A stretch of DNA of 7,688 nucleotides from positions 1 through 7,688 of the forward strand of contig JAADCW010000140.1 in assembly GCA_013154225.1 (NCBI GenBank), given 5' to 3'. The stretch is from Chloroflexota bacterium (lineage in GTDB: Bacteria > Chloroflexota > Anaerolineae > Anaerolineales > DRMV01). The translations under genes were made by a program, and so were the position numbers. The notes under the pieces were generated by a model. That model did no database searches and was not told the origin of the DNA. It saw only the letters and a list, made by a program, of their open reading frames with translations. The stretch's first letter is position 1. The number at the start of each line of letters is the position of its first letter. Below are positions 1 through 6,258 of this stretch, piece after piece.

Positions 1-408
1 CCCATCCAATTGGAAGCCCAGGGCTATCAGATTACCACGTTCCCTGTGGCCGACTATGTGACCCTGGCTTCCAACGGCTTGATAACCAATGAGACCCTGC
101 TCAAAGAAGACCCCGAAATGGTGCACCGTTTTGTGCTGGCTACTTTGCGCGGCATCAATTACACCATCCACTATCCCCATGAGGCTTATGAGATCTCGAC
201 CAAATACGTGGATGGCCTGACTGAGCAGGATTATGACCTGCAGATGCAAATTCTCAAAACCGCCATTGAATATTGGAAAGGCGACCCCTTGGGCTATGCC
301 CAGCCTGAAGCCTGGGAAAAGATGAAAGAAGTGCTGCTGGCGATGGGGCTGATTACCCACGACCAGGACGTGACCCAGGCCTACACCAACGACTTCATCC
401 GTCGGTAA
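1..408 (+). CDS. ABC transporter substrate-binding protein, NMT1/THI5-like (C-terminal part, 5' end outside window)
   Basis: The open frame runs from the first base to TAA at 406-408, giving 135 visible residues with no stop, so the gene begins upstream. A TTG at 10-12 is in frame but has no ribosome binding site and is not taken as the start. The visible part has the alpha-helical C-terminal character of NitT/TauT/NMT1-type periplasmic binding proteins: a Val-Ala-Asp-Tyr segment followed by 'LASNGLITNETLL', a helix with 'HRFVLATLRG', and a closing W-x-x-M-x-x-x-L-x-x-x-GLI pattern typical of the NMT1/THI5 group. Such proteins capture sulfonates, nitrate, pyrimidine precursors or riboflavin outside the membrane and deliver them to an ABC permease. 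The adjoining ATPase of the matching family supports the call. The substrate cannot be read from this fragment, which lacks the N-terminal signal peptide and most of the binding lobes. Confidence 0.75.
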   Translation, partial: PIQLEAQGYQITTFPVADYVTLASNGLITNETLLKEDPEMVHRFVLATLRGINYTIHYPHEAYEISTKYVDGLTEQDYDLQMQILKTAIEYWKGDPLGYAQPEAWEKMKEVLLAMGLITHDQDVTQAYTNDFIRR

Positions 409-413
409 CCAGG

Positions 414-446
414 TGGGGAGGCCCCTGCGCGGGGCCTCCCCATTTT
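414..446 (+). terminator. GC-rich hairpin with short T run between binding protein and ATPase genes
   Basis: The arms GGGGAGGCCCC (415-425) and GGGGCCTCCCC (431-441) are exact reverse complements, and T414-A442 extends the stem to 12 bp around a TGCGC loop (426-430). TTTT follows at 443-446. This is the form of an intrinsic terminator, but the T run is short and the ATPase ribosome binding site begins two bases later at 449. Because both flanking genes belong to one transporter type, partial termination or 3'-end stabilisation of the binding-protein mRNA is the likelier role than a complete stop. That role is inference; the hairpin itself is seen directly. Confidence 0.7.
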
Positions 447-459
447 CTGAGGAGCGGTT

Positions 460-1221
460 ATGAGCGAACCCATGGTGCAGGTTTCCCATTTAGGGGTTGC
501 CTTTCCTACTGATGAAGGGGGGACGCTGGAAGTTTTGCGGGATGTCTCTTTTGAGGTGGCGCCGCAAGCGTTCCTGGCGGTGGTGGGGCCTTCAGGGTGC
601 GGCAAAAGCACGCTGTTGCGGGTGTTGGCTGGGTTGTTACAGCCGTCGCGGGGTGAGGTGTCGTTCCCCGCGCATCAGGGAAGCCGCCCTAAGGTGGGGT
701 TGGTGTTCCAAAAGGCCAACCTCATGCCCTGGCGGACGGTGCTCCGTAACATCACCCTGCCGCTGGAACTCAAAGGCGTGCCCACCGAAGAGGCTGTGCG
801 CCGCGCCCGCGAGATGATTGCCCGCATTGGGTTGGAAGGTTTTGAAGACACACTCCCCCGTGACCTTTCGGGCGGTATGGCTCAGCGGGTGGCTTTGGCG
901 CGCGCGCTGATTCACGAGCCAGATTTGCTGTTGTTGGATGAGCCCTTTGCCGCACTGGATGCCCTGACCCGGGAGCGTTTGTGGGACGAACTTTTGCACA
1001 TTTGGCGGCAAGAGCGGAAGACCGTGGTCATGGTCACCCATTCGGTGACCGAGGCGCTGTTGCTGGCCGATCGGGTGTTGGTGTTGAGCGCGCGTCCCGC
1101 GACGGTGCGGCTGGATATGCAGGTGGATTTGCCACGGCCGCGCGCGTCGGATTTGCGCTACACGCCGCATTTTGGGCAGTTGGCGCGGCGTTTGAGGGAA
1201 GCCTTGGGCGCGGTGGCGTAG
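460..1221 (+). CDS. ABC transporter ATP-binding protein, NitT/TauT (SsuB/TauB) family
   Basis: This complete 253-residue cytoplasmic ATPase powers import by the transporter whose binding protein precedes it. All nucleotide-binding motifs are present in order: Walker A GPSGCGKST (residues 43-51), Q-loop glutamine in 'LVFQ' (84), the 'LMPWRTV' stretch after it that is usual for this family, signature LSGGMAQR (136-143), Walker B LLLLDEP (156-162), D-loop ALD (165-167) and switch histidine in 'VTHS' (194). The length fits stand-alone SsuB/TauB-type subunits. The ATG at 460 has GAGGAG at 449-454, five bases upstream, which supports this start over the in-frame ATG at 472. No permease gene follows, so it must lie upstream of the window or elsewhere. 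The transported substrate (sulfonate, nitrate, HMP, riboflavin or other) cannot be decided from the ATPase. Confidence 0.93.
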   Translation: MSEPMVQVSHLGVAFPTDEGGTLEVLRDVSFEVAPQAFLAVVGPSGCGKSTLLRVLAGLLQPSRGEVSFPAHQGSRPKVGLVFQKANLMPWRTVLRNITLPLELKGVPTEEAVRRAREMIARIGLEGFEDTLPRDLSGGMAQRVALARALIHEPDLLLLDEPFAALDALTRERLWDELLHIWRQERKTVVMVTHSVTEALLLADRVLVLSARPATVRLDMQVDLPRPRASDLRYTPHFGQLARRLREALGAVA

Positions 1222-1258
1222 GCGGCGTGTTGCAGGCTGTTGCCAGGTGGGCATCTGC

Positions 1259-1289
1259 TTGTTTGCTGGTCGCGCTTCTGCGGTAAAAT
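1259..1289 (+). promoter_or_regulatory. Possible promoter before the zinc-ribbon membrane protein gene
   Basis: In the 148-base gap between the ATPase stop and the next start, TAAAAT at 1284-1289 matches the sigma-70 -10 consensus at five of six bases. Upstream TTG elements are only fair: TTGCTG at 1263-1268 (15-base spacer) or TTGTTT at 1259-1264 (19-base spacer). The hexamer lies about 80 bases before the start codon. No convincing terminator or other structure was seen in this gap. The call rests on the -10 alone and is weak. Confidence 0.33.
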
Positions 1290-1369
1290 AACCTCAGTAG
1301 CCGCCAGATTGCTGCGTTTGTTGAGACCGTCGTTCGTTCCCATCCGTTTGTGCAGTTACAGAGGTGGCC

Positions 1370-2302
1370 ATGTCCCGACAGAAGCGCGTTTGGATGTTGA
1401 TCGTTGTAGGGTTGTTGGTGTTGGTTGGCGCGGGCCGCGTGCGGGCCGAGGCGCCGGCGCACTTTGCCTCTTTGCGAATCTCCCTATGGCCGGAATATGA
1501 CCGCCCCGCGGTGCTGGTGATGTACGATATTGTGCTGCCGGCTGGAAGCACGTCGCCGGTGGGGTTGAGCATTCCCATTCCAGCTCGGGCTGGGCAGCCC
1601 CACGCGGTGGCTTATCAGGAACCCAGCGGCAACCTCATCAATGCCGATTTCCAATACAGTGCAGAAGGGGAATGGGGCATCATCACGGTCAATGCCATCA
1701 TGCCCAACTTGCACATAGAGTATTACGACCCCGCGCTGCAAAAGGACGGCGCTCAGCGGCATTTTGAATATGAATGGCCAGGGGGCTTTGTGGTGGATGC
1801 CCTGACCCTGGTGGTGCAACAACCTGTGGGTGCTTCACAAATGCAAATTACGCCTGTGTTGGGCGATGGACATGTGGCTTCCGATGGCCTGACTTATTAC
1901 GAGGCCAACATGGGGGCCCTGCAGAGTGACCAGACGTTCCAGGTGAGCGTGTCTTATCAAAAAAGCGATGACACGCTCAGCGTTCAGGCCTTGCAACTCA
2001 ACACCGGCGTGCCTGAAGATCAGCCCGCTGAGGGCGAGGTGACCTGGCACAAAGTCTTGCCTTGGGTGGTGACGGTTTTGGGGCTGGTGTTGGTGGTTGT
2101 GGGCCTGGTGTGGTATTGGGTTGGAAGCCGCAGCGCCCCTGCGCCTGCTCCGCGTCACCGCCATAAGAAGCGCCAGCCCATGCCCCCCGAAGCCTATGCC
2201 GCGGATCTGCGCAGCGATGAAGTGCGCTATTGCCCGCAGTGCGGTGCCAGGGCGCAACCGGGCGATAAGTTTTGCCGTTTGTGCGGCACGAAACTACGCT
2301 GA
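1370..2302 (+). CDS. Exported single-pass membrane protein with C-terminal zinc ribbon, function unknown
   Basis: I do not recognise a named family. The ATG at 1370 is preferred over an in-frame GTG at 1364 because AGAGG (1360-1364) then sits five bases upstream; this gives 310 residues. Residues 1-26 form a signal peptide (basic MSRQKR, hydrophobic core, 'VRA' before a probable cleavage at 26/27). Residues about 27-225 look like beta-strand-rich secreted sequence with many Val/Ile/Tyr/Gly and no cysteine. A membrane helix spans about 232-252, followed by a basic, proline-rich linker (about 254-272). The C-terminus carries a zinc ribbon with C288, C291, C302 and C305 (CxxC-x10-CxxC). The predicted topology puts the large domain outside and the zinc ribbon in the cytoplasm. 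It precedes the ccm genes on the same strand but is separated by a likely terminator, so a link to cytochrome maturation is only suggested. The same zinc-ribbon spacing recurs in the gene at 6259. Confidence 0.85.
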   Translation: MSRQKRVWMLIVVGLLVLVGAGRVRAEAPAHFASLRISLWPEYDRPAVLVMYDIVLPAGSTSPVGLSIPIPARAGQPHAVAYQEPSGNLINADFQYSAEGEWGIITVNAIMPNLHIEYYDPALQKDGAQRHFEYEWPGGFVVDALTLVVQQPVGASQMQITPVLGDGHVASDGLTYYEANMGALQSDQTFQVSVSYQKSDDTLSVQALQLNTGVPEDQPAEGEVTWHKVLPWVVTVLGLVLVVVGLVWYWVGSRSAPAPAPRHRHKKRQPMPPEAYAADLRSDEVRYCPQCGARAQPGDKFCRLCGTKLR

Positions 2303-2322
2303 TCTTTGCTTTGCTCACATGG

Positions 2323-2362
2323 CAAACCGACAAGGCAAGTTGACATTGCGCTTGTCGGTTTG
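2323..2362 (+). terminator. Hairpin after the zinc-ribbon membrane protein gene, probable terminator
   Basis: CAAACCGACAAG (2323-2334) and CTTGTCGGTTTG (2351-2362) are exact reverse complements, giving a 12-bp stem. Inside the 16-base loop, GCAA (2335-2338) can pair with TTGC (2346-2349) past a single bulged G, leaving a seven-base apex. The structure begins about 20 bases after the stop codon. The trailing sequence, TTGCGTT, is only moderately T-rich, so this may be a weak intrinsic terminator or an mRNA-stabilising structure. The apex contains the hexamer TTGACA. Confidence 0.55.
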
Positions 2363-2394
2363 TTGCGTTAAGGTGACATTCCTCATGGATATTA

Positions 2395-2483
2395 CGGCTT
2401 CAACCTAAATTCATGCTCTCTTAATTCCACTATGCCACAATGTAAATAAACATCTACGAGCTTTATCATATCTGGCATAGTTT
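2395..2483 (+). promoter_or_regulatory. AT-rich ccmE upstream region with separated 9-bp inverted repeat
   Basis: This stretch is clearly more AT-rich than the surrounding genes and is the only plausible promoter region for the ccm operon. No strong -35/-10 pair stands out; TTAATT (2421-2426) and TAAATA (2443-2448) with a 16-base spacer is the best weak candidate. ACTATGCCA (2429-2437) and TGGCATAGT (2473-2481) form a perfect 9-bp inverted repeat with half-site centres 44 bases apart. The right arm ends two bases before the ccmE ribosome binding site (AGAGGAGG, 2484-2491). The repeat could be an operator pair or the stem of a 5'-leader hairpin; neither is shown by sequence alone. Confidence 0.4.
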
Positions 2484-2496
2484 AGAGGAGGCGTGT

Positions 2497-2985
2497 ATGA
2501 GCGGCCGGACCCGCTTCATCATTGGCGGCGTGTTGATCGTTGCCGCGGTGGTGTATCTCATTGCTTCGGCCACCAAGGCCAATGCCCAATATTTCCTGAC
2601 CGTCAACGAATTGCTGGCCCGGCAGGATGAGCTGGTGGGCAAGAACGTCCGCATTTCTGGCGCTGTCATTGGCGATACCATTCAATACGACCCTCAGAAA
2701 CTGGAATTGCGGTTCACCATTGCCCACGTGCCGGGCGACAACAAGACCATCGAAGCCCAAGGTGGGTTGGCAAAGGTGCTTCATGAGGCAGTCAAGGATC
2801 CCAATCGGGCGCATCTGGATGTGGTGTATTACGGCCCGCGGCCGGACATGCTGAAGGATGAAGCCCAAGCCATCATCACCGGGCATTTGGGCGAAGACGG
2901 CATCTTCTATGCCGATGAACTCTTGTTGAAGTGCCCTTCGCATTATGAAGACGCCGTGCCTGAGCAGGCTGAGGGCGGCAACTAA
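2497..2985 (+). CDS. ccmE: Cytochrome c maturation heme chaperone CcmE, cysteine (CXXXY) variant
   Basis: CcmE binds heme covalently on the outer face of the membrane and passes it to CcmF for attachment to apocytochrome c. The 162-residue protein has the family layout: a short basic N-terminus, one membrane anchor (about residues 7-25), then an OB-fold-like beta domain ('VRISGAVIGDTI', 'VVYYGPRPDML', 'IITGHLGEDGIFYADELLLK') and a flexible tail. In classical CcmE the domain ends with an HXXXY heme site. Here the matching segment is K-C-P-S-H-Y, with C146 in the usual histidine position, Y150 conserved, and a histidine three residues on (H149). Cysteine-type CcmE proteins are known from Desulfovibrio and archaea. 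The ATG at 2497 has a near-ideal AGAGGAGG site at 2484-2491. It heads the ccm run, 34 bases before ccmF. Confidence 0.93.
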   Translation: MSGRTRFIIGGVLIVAAVVYLIASATKANAQYFLTVNELLARQDELVGKNVRISGAVIGDTIQYDPQKLELRFTIAHVPGDNKTIEAQGGLAKVLHEAVKDPNRAHLDVVYYGPRPDMLKDEAQAIITGHLGEDGIFYADELLLKCPSHYEDAVPEQAEGGN

Positions 2986-3019
2986 CCCCTGCTTACTGCG
3001 ATTCCCCTGAGGAGGTGTC

Positions 3020-5095
3020 ATGCTTGCTCATATTGGTTACGGCGCGTTGCTGTTGACCTTTTTGCTCGCCCTGTATGCCGTGGCCGCGGCTGTTTATGGG
3101 GCCCTCAAAGGGCGACCTGAGTGGGTGGAAAGTGCCCGCCGCGCCGTAGTGCTTACCTGGCCGATGTTGACGCTCTCGGTCTTGAGCCTTGTGGCGTTGT
3201 TGGTGACCAATCAGTTCCAAATCGAATACGTGGCCTCGGTAACCAGCCGTGCAATGCCCTTGTATTTGAAAATTACCGCCTTGTGGGGCGGTCAGGCTGG
3301 TTCCCTGCTGTTTTGGTCGTGGTTGATGTCGGCTTTCACATTCGCGGTGATGCTGCGCTCTTGGCAGCGTGACCGCGAATTTTTGCCTTGGGTGATCGTG
3401 GTGACCATGGTCACCCTGGCGTTTTTCCTATCCCTCAACCTGTTTGTGGAAAACCCCTTTGCCCGCCTGTGGATGACCCCCGACGGCCGCGTCATTGGCG
3501 CCATGTTCCGCCCTCACGGGGCTGTGCCGTTTACCCCGCGCGATGGTAACGGCCTCAACCCCTTGCTGCGCCATCCAGGCATGATTGCCCACCCGCCCCT
3601 GCTGTATGCGGGTTTCGTGGCCTTTGTGATCCCCTACGCGTTTGCTATGGCCGCGCTCATCACCGGCCGCACCGACGCCCGCTGGATCCACATTACCCGC
3701 CGCTGGAGCCTCGCGGCCTGGCTTTTCCTTTCCCTGGGGCTCATCTTGGGCATGCGCTGGTCTTACGACGTTTTGGGCTGGGGCGGTTATTGGGGCTGGG
3801 ACCCCGTGGAAGTGGCCGCGCTGTTGCCCTGGCTGAGCGGCACAGCGTTTCTCCACTCTGTGATGATTCAGGAAAAAGAGGGGCTTCTCAAACACTGGAA
3901 CATGGTGCTGATCATCCTCACCTATGCCCTGGTGATTTTCGGCACCTTCCTGACCCGCTCCGGGGTGCTTTCTTCGGTACATGCTTTTGCCCAAAGCGCG
4001 ATTGGGCCCTTGTTCTTTGGGTTCATTGGCATCACGTTCAGCATCTCGCTCTTCCTCTTGATGCGCCGCTGGGATGACCTCAAGAGCGATATGCGCATTG
4101 AGTCCCTGCTTTCGCGTGAAGCCCTGTTTACGTTCAACAACATGGTCTTCATGGGCATTTTGGTGGTATCGTTTTGGGGTGTGATTTTCCCCATCCTTTC
4201 GGAATTGGTCACCGGCCAGAAAGTGACCGTAGGCCCGCCGTTTTACGAAAAAGCCACCGGCCCCTTGTTTGCCCTGATGTTGATTTTGATGGGTATCGCG
4301 CCGCTCTCGGCCTGGGGCTTTGCCAGCGCGAAGCGTTTGGGGCGGCTGATTTGGATCCCCGCGGCCCTGGCGGTTGCCACGGTGGTGGTGCTGGTGATTT
4401 TGGGTGTGCGCTCGGTGTGGGCGCTGGTGGGCTTTGGCCTGGTGGCTTTTGTGGCTTACATTACCCTGGGTGAGTTTATCCGCGGGGTGCGGGCGCGTAT
4501 GCGCCGCGGGGAGCCTGTCCACGTGGCGTTGGCCCGCCTGATTGCTCGCAATCGGCGGCGCTACGGCGGCTACATTGTGCACCTTGGGGTGATCATGATG
4601 GCCGTGGGCATCATTGGCACGCATTTCTTTGCTTCCGAAACCCAGGCGACCATTCCCCAGGGTGGCAGTATCTCGTTGGGGCATTACACCATGACTTACG
4701 ACGGTCTGCAGGAGTTTTATGCCAACGATGGCCGTCATGTGGCGCGTGCCATTGTGAGCGTGTATAAGGACGGCAAAAAGGTTGCCACCGTTTACCCCCG
4801 CCGCGATTTTTACCTGGATTCGCAACAACCCATGACCATCCCTGGCGTGCGCAGCACATGGCTGGATGACTTTTATGTCATTCTGGTAGATTGGCAGCCC
4901 ATTTCCGTGCAGGGCGCGACGTTCAAGGTGTATCATCAGCCTTTGGTGAATTGGATCTGGATGGGCGGGATTGTGTTCATCATTGGCACGCTGGTGGCGG
5001 TTTGGCCGGAGCCAGACCCTGAAGAGGCCGCGGCCAAGCGGAAGAAGAAGCGAGCTACCCGCCAGCGGCCTGTGCCGCGCTCGGCGCGGGCGTGA
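3020..5095 (+). CDS. ccmF: Cytochrome c heme lyase subunit CcmF
   Basis: CcmF is the polytopic membrane protein that takes heme from holo-CcmE and joins it to the CXXCH thiols of apocytochrome c. At 691 residues it is slightly longer than the roughly 650 of E. coli CcmF. The tryptophan-rich WWD signature 'WGGYWGWDPVE' covers residues 254-264. Histidines expected as heme ligands are present: H191 in 'IAHPPLLY', H279 in 'FLHS', H321 in 'SVHAFA' and H521 in 'GGYIVHLG'. Hydrophobic helices fill most of the first 540 residues. A periplasmic loop of about 100 residues (about 540-640) precedes the last helix (about 644-662) and a basic tail with the run KRKKKR. AGGAGG at 3010-3015 lies four bases before the ATG. 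The gene is intact, and no key residue looks lost despite the variant CcmE. Confidence 0.97.
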   Translation: MLAHIGYGALLLTFLLALYAVAAAVYGALKGRPEWVESARRAVVLTWPMLTLSVLSLVALLVTNQFQIEYVASVTSRAMPLYLKITALWGGQAGSLLFWSWLMSAFTFAVMLRSWQRDREFLPWVIVVTMVTLAFFLSLNLFVENPFARLWMTPDGRVIGAMFRPHGAVPFTPRDGNGLNPLLRHPGMIAHPPLLYAGFVAFVIPYAFAMAALITGRTDARWIHITRRWSLAAWLFLSLGLILGMRWSYDVLGWGGYWGWDPVEVAALLPWLSGTAFLHSVMIQEKEGLLKHWNMVLIILTYALVIFGTFLTRSGVLSSVHAFAQSAIGPLFFGFIGITFSISLFLLMRRWDDLKSDMRIESLLSREALFTFNNMVFMGILVVSFWGVIFPILSELVTGQKVTVGPPFYEKATGPLFALMLILMGIAPLSAWGFASAKRLGRLIWIPAALAVATVVVLVILGVRSVWALVGFGLVAFVAYITLGEFIRGVRARMRRGEPVHVALARLIARNRRRYGGYIVHLGVIMMAVGIIGTHFFASETQATIPQGGSISLGHYTMTYDGLQEFYANDGRHVARAIVSVYKDGKKVATVYPRRDFYLDSQQPMTIPGVRSTWLDDFYVILVDWQPISVQGATFKVYHQPLVNWIWMGGIVFIIGTLVAVWPEPDPEEAAAKRKKKRATRQRPVPRSARA

Positions 5096-5104
5096 TTTTG
5101 CCTT

Positions 5105-5112
5105 GAGGGAGG
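5105..5112 (+). promoter_or_regulatory. Ribosome binding site fixing the GTG start of ccmH
   Basis: GAGGGAGG ends six bases before GTG at 5119. The nearby ATG at 5130 is out of frame with the CcmH reading frame, so this site together with the signal peptide that follows decides for the GTG start. Confidence 0.75.
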
Positions 5113-5118
5113 CGTTTT

Positions 5119-5664
5119 GTGAAAACACGATGGTTATGGCATGTTTTGGGCCTTTTGGTGGTGCTGGTGCTCGCGTGGGGCGCTTGGGGTGTAGCCCCTG
5201 CCCACGCGGCTGACCCCACCCCTACGCCGGTCATTACCGACGACCAGGTCAACGCTGTGGCGCACACCCTCTACTGCCCGGTGTGCGAAAATACCCCTTT
5301 GGATGTTTGCGGCACCCAGGCTTGCGCCCAATGGCGGGAACTCATCCGCCAGCAGTTGCAGCAAGGCTGGACGGTGGAGCAGATCCAGCAATATTTTGTG
5401 GACAACTACGGCGCGCGGGTGCTGGCCGCTCCTCCCCGAGAAGGCTTCTGGTGGCTGGCCTACGTGGTGCCCCCGGCGGTCATTTTGGCCGGCCTCTACA
5501 TCCTTTACCGCACCATGAAGCAGTGGTATCGGCCTCGGCAAGCCACTGCGGGGGAGGGGGAAGCCGCCGATGCCGCGGCAGCCTCGCCTTCTGAAAACGC
5601 GGCATCCTCTGCCGACGATGATTATCTCCGCCGTCTGGAAGAAGAACTGCGGCGGCGCACCTGA
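5119..5664 (+). CDS. ccmH: Cytochrome c maturation thiol oxidoreductase CcmH (CycL type), four-cysteine variant
   Basis: CcmH helps keep the cysteines of apocytochrome c reduced for heme ligation, acting outside the membrane. The GTG-started protein of 181 residues has a signal peptide (about 1-30, ending 'AHA'), the small helical CcmH domain (about 40-105), a membrane helix (about 111-131) and an Ala/Glu-rich tail ending in a charged helix. The redox motif is LYCPVCEN (C53, C56), where classical CcmH has LRCxxCQ, so the Arg before and the Gln after the pair are replaced by Tyr and Glu. Two further cysteines, C64 and C69, follow at positions normally free of cysteine; otherwise the helix keeps its length and the 'WRELIRQQLQQGWT' continuation typical of the family. 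The segment 'YFVDNYGARVLAAPP' matches the usual 'yG.fvl..P' end. It lies 23 bases after ccmF and 22 before ccmG. Confidence 0.9.
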   Translation: MKTRWLWHVLGLLVVLVLAWGAWGVAPAHAADPTPTPVITDDQVNAVAHTLYCPVCENTPLDVCGTQACAQWRELIRQQLQQGWTVEQIQQYFVDNYGARVLAAPPREGFWWLAYVVPPAVILAGLYILYRTMKQWYRPRQATAGEGEAADAAAASPSENAASSADDDYLRRLEEELRRRT

Positions 5665-5686
5665 GTCTTTTTCGCGGAGCGTATAG

Positions 5687-6256
5687 ATGAACGCAACGGA
5701 AACTCAAACCCCTGAGCCCACCCCAAAAAAGCGCATTTCTTGGGGCGCGGTGGCCGTGTGGGGTGGCCTGATTGCCTTGTTGGTAATTGTGGGCTTGATG
5801 CTCAACCGCACCCAGCGGGGCGGTGTGGCCATTGGCGATACCGTACCCGCAGATTTGGAAGTGACCTCGTTTGATGGCACCACCTACCGCATGGGCGACC
5901 TGCGGGGCAAAGTGGTGTTGCTCAATTTCTGGGCTTCGTGGTGCACCACGTGCAAAGATGAAGCCGTAGCCCTGGAGCAGGCCTGGCGTATGTTCCAGCC
6001 TCAGGGTGACGTGCTTTTCTTGGGGTTGGATTACGTGGATACCGAACCCGACGCACTGGTTTATTTGGCCCGTTATGACATCACGTATCCCAACGGCCCC
6101 GACAAAGGCACCCGCTGGGCGCAGACTTTCCGCATTAGCGGCGTGCCGGAAACCTACATCGTGGACAAAGAAGGCCGCTTGGTTTACAAGAAAATCGGGC
6201 CCTTCCAGAGTTTGAATGAAATTGTGGCAGCCATCCAGCAAGCCTTGGAGAAGTGA
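5687..6256 (+). CDS. ccmG: Membrane-anchored thioredoxin-like protein CcmG/ResA (TlpA family)
   Basis: This 189-residue protein is an extracytoplasmic thiol-disulfide reductase that would pass electrons to CcmH or directly to apocytochrome cysteines. A polar, proline-containing N-terminus is followed by a single uncleaved anchor helix (about 19-40) and a TlpA-like thioredoxin domain. Visible motifs are 'DLRGKVVLLNFWASWC', the active site WCTTC (C86, C89), the cis-proline loop 'GVPET' (P154) and 'YIVDKEGRLVYKKIGP'. The glutamate after the cis-proline is typical of CcmG. The active site has Thr-Thr between the cysteines, not the Pro-Thr or Glu-Pro seen in many relatives, which may shift the redox potential. 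A modest CGGAG at 5675-5679 precedes the ATG. A ResA name would serve equally; the operon position favours CcmG. Confidence 0.92.
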   Translation: MNATETQTPEPTPKKRISWGAVAVWGGLIALLVIVGLMLNRTQRGGVAIGDTVPADLEVTSFDGTTYRMGDLRGKVVLLNFWASWCTTCKDEAVALEQAWRMFQPQGDVLFLGLDYVDTEPDALVYLARYDITYPNGPDKGTRWAQTFRISGVPETYIVDKEGRLVYKKIGPFQSLNEIVAAIQQALEK

Positions 6257-6258
6257 TT

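Noticed and set aside
1032..1050. 7-bp inverted repeat GGTCACC/GGTGACC with a 5-base loop in the ATPase gene.
   Set aside because: It overlaps the codons of the conserved switch-histidine region (VTHSVT), so protein constraint explains it.
1222..1369. Gap after the ATPase examined for a terminator, tRNA or small RNA.
   Set aside because: Only short 4-6 bp inverted matches were found, with no T run, no cloverleaf and no convincing small gene.
3400..3415. Perfect 16-bp palindrome GGTGACCATGGTCACC inside ccmF.
   Set aside because: It encodes ordinary membrane-helix residues (V-T-M-V-T), and roughly 0.1 such palindromes are expected by chance in this length. There is no flanking regulatory context.
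3428..5128. Long open frame of 566 codons on the minus strand opposite ccmF.
   Set aside because: It is antisense to an unmistakable CcmF. Its His/Pro/Gln/Arg-rich, low-hydrophobicity product is typical of a GC-rich reverse-frame shadow.
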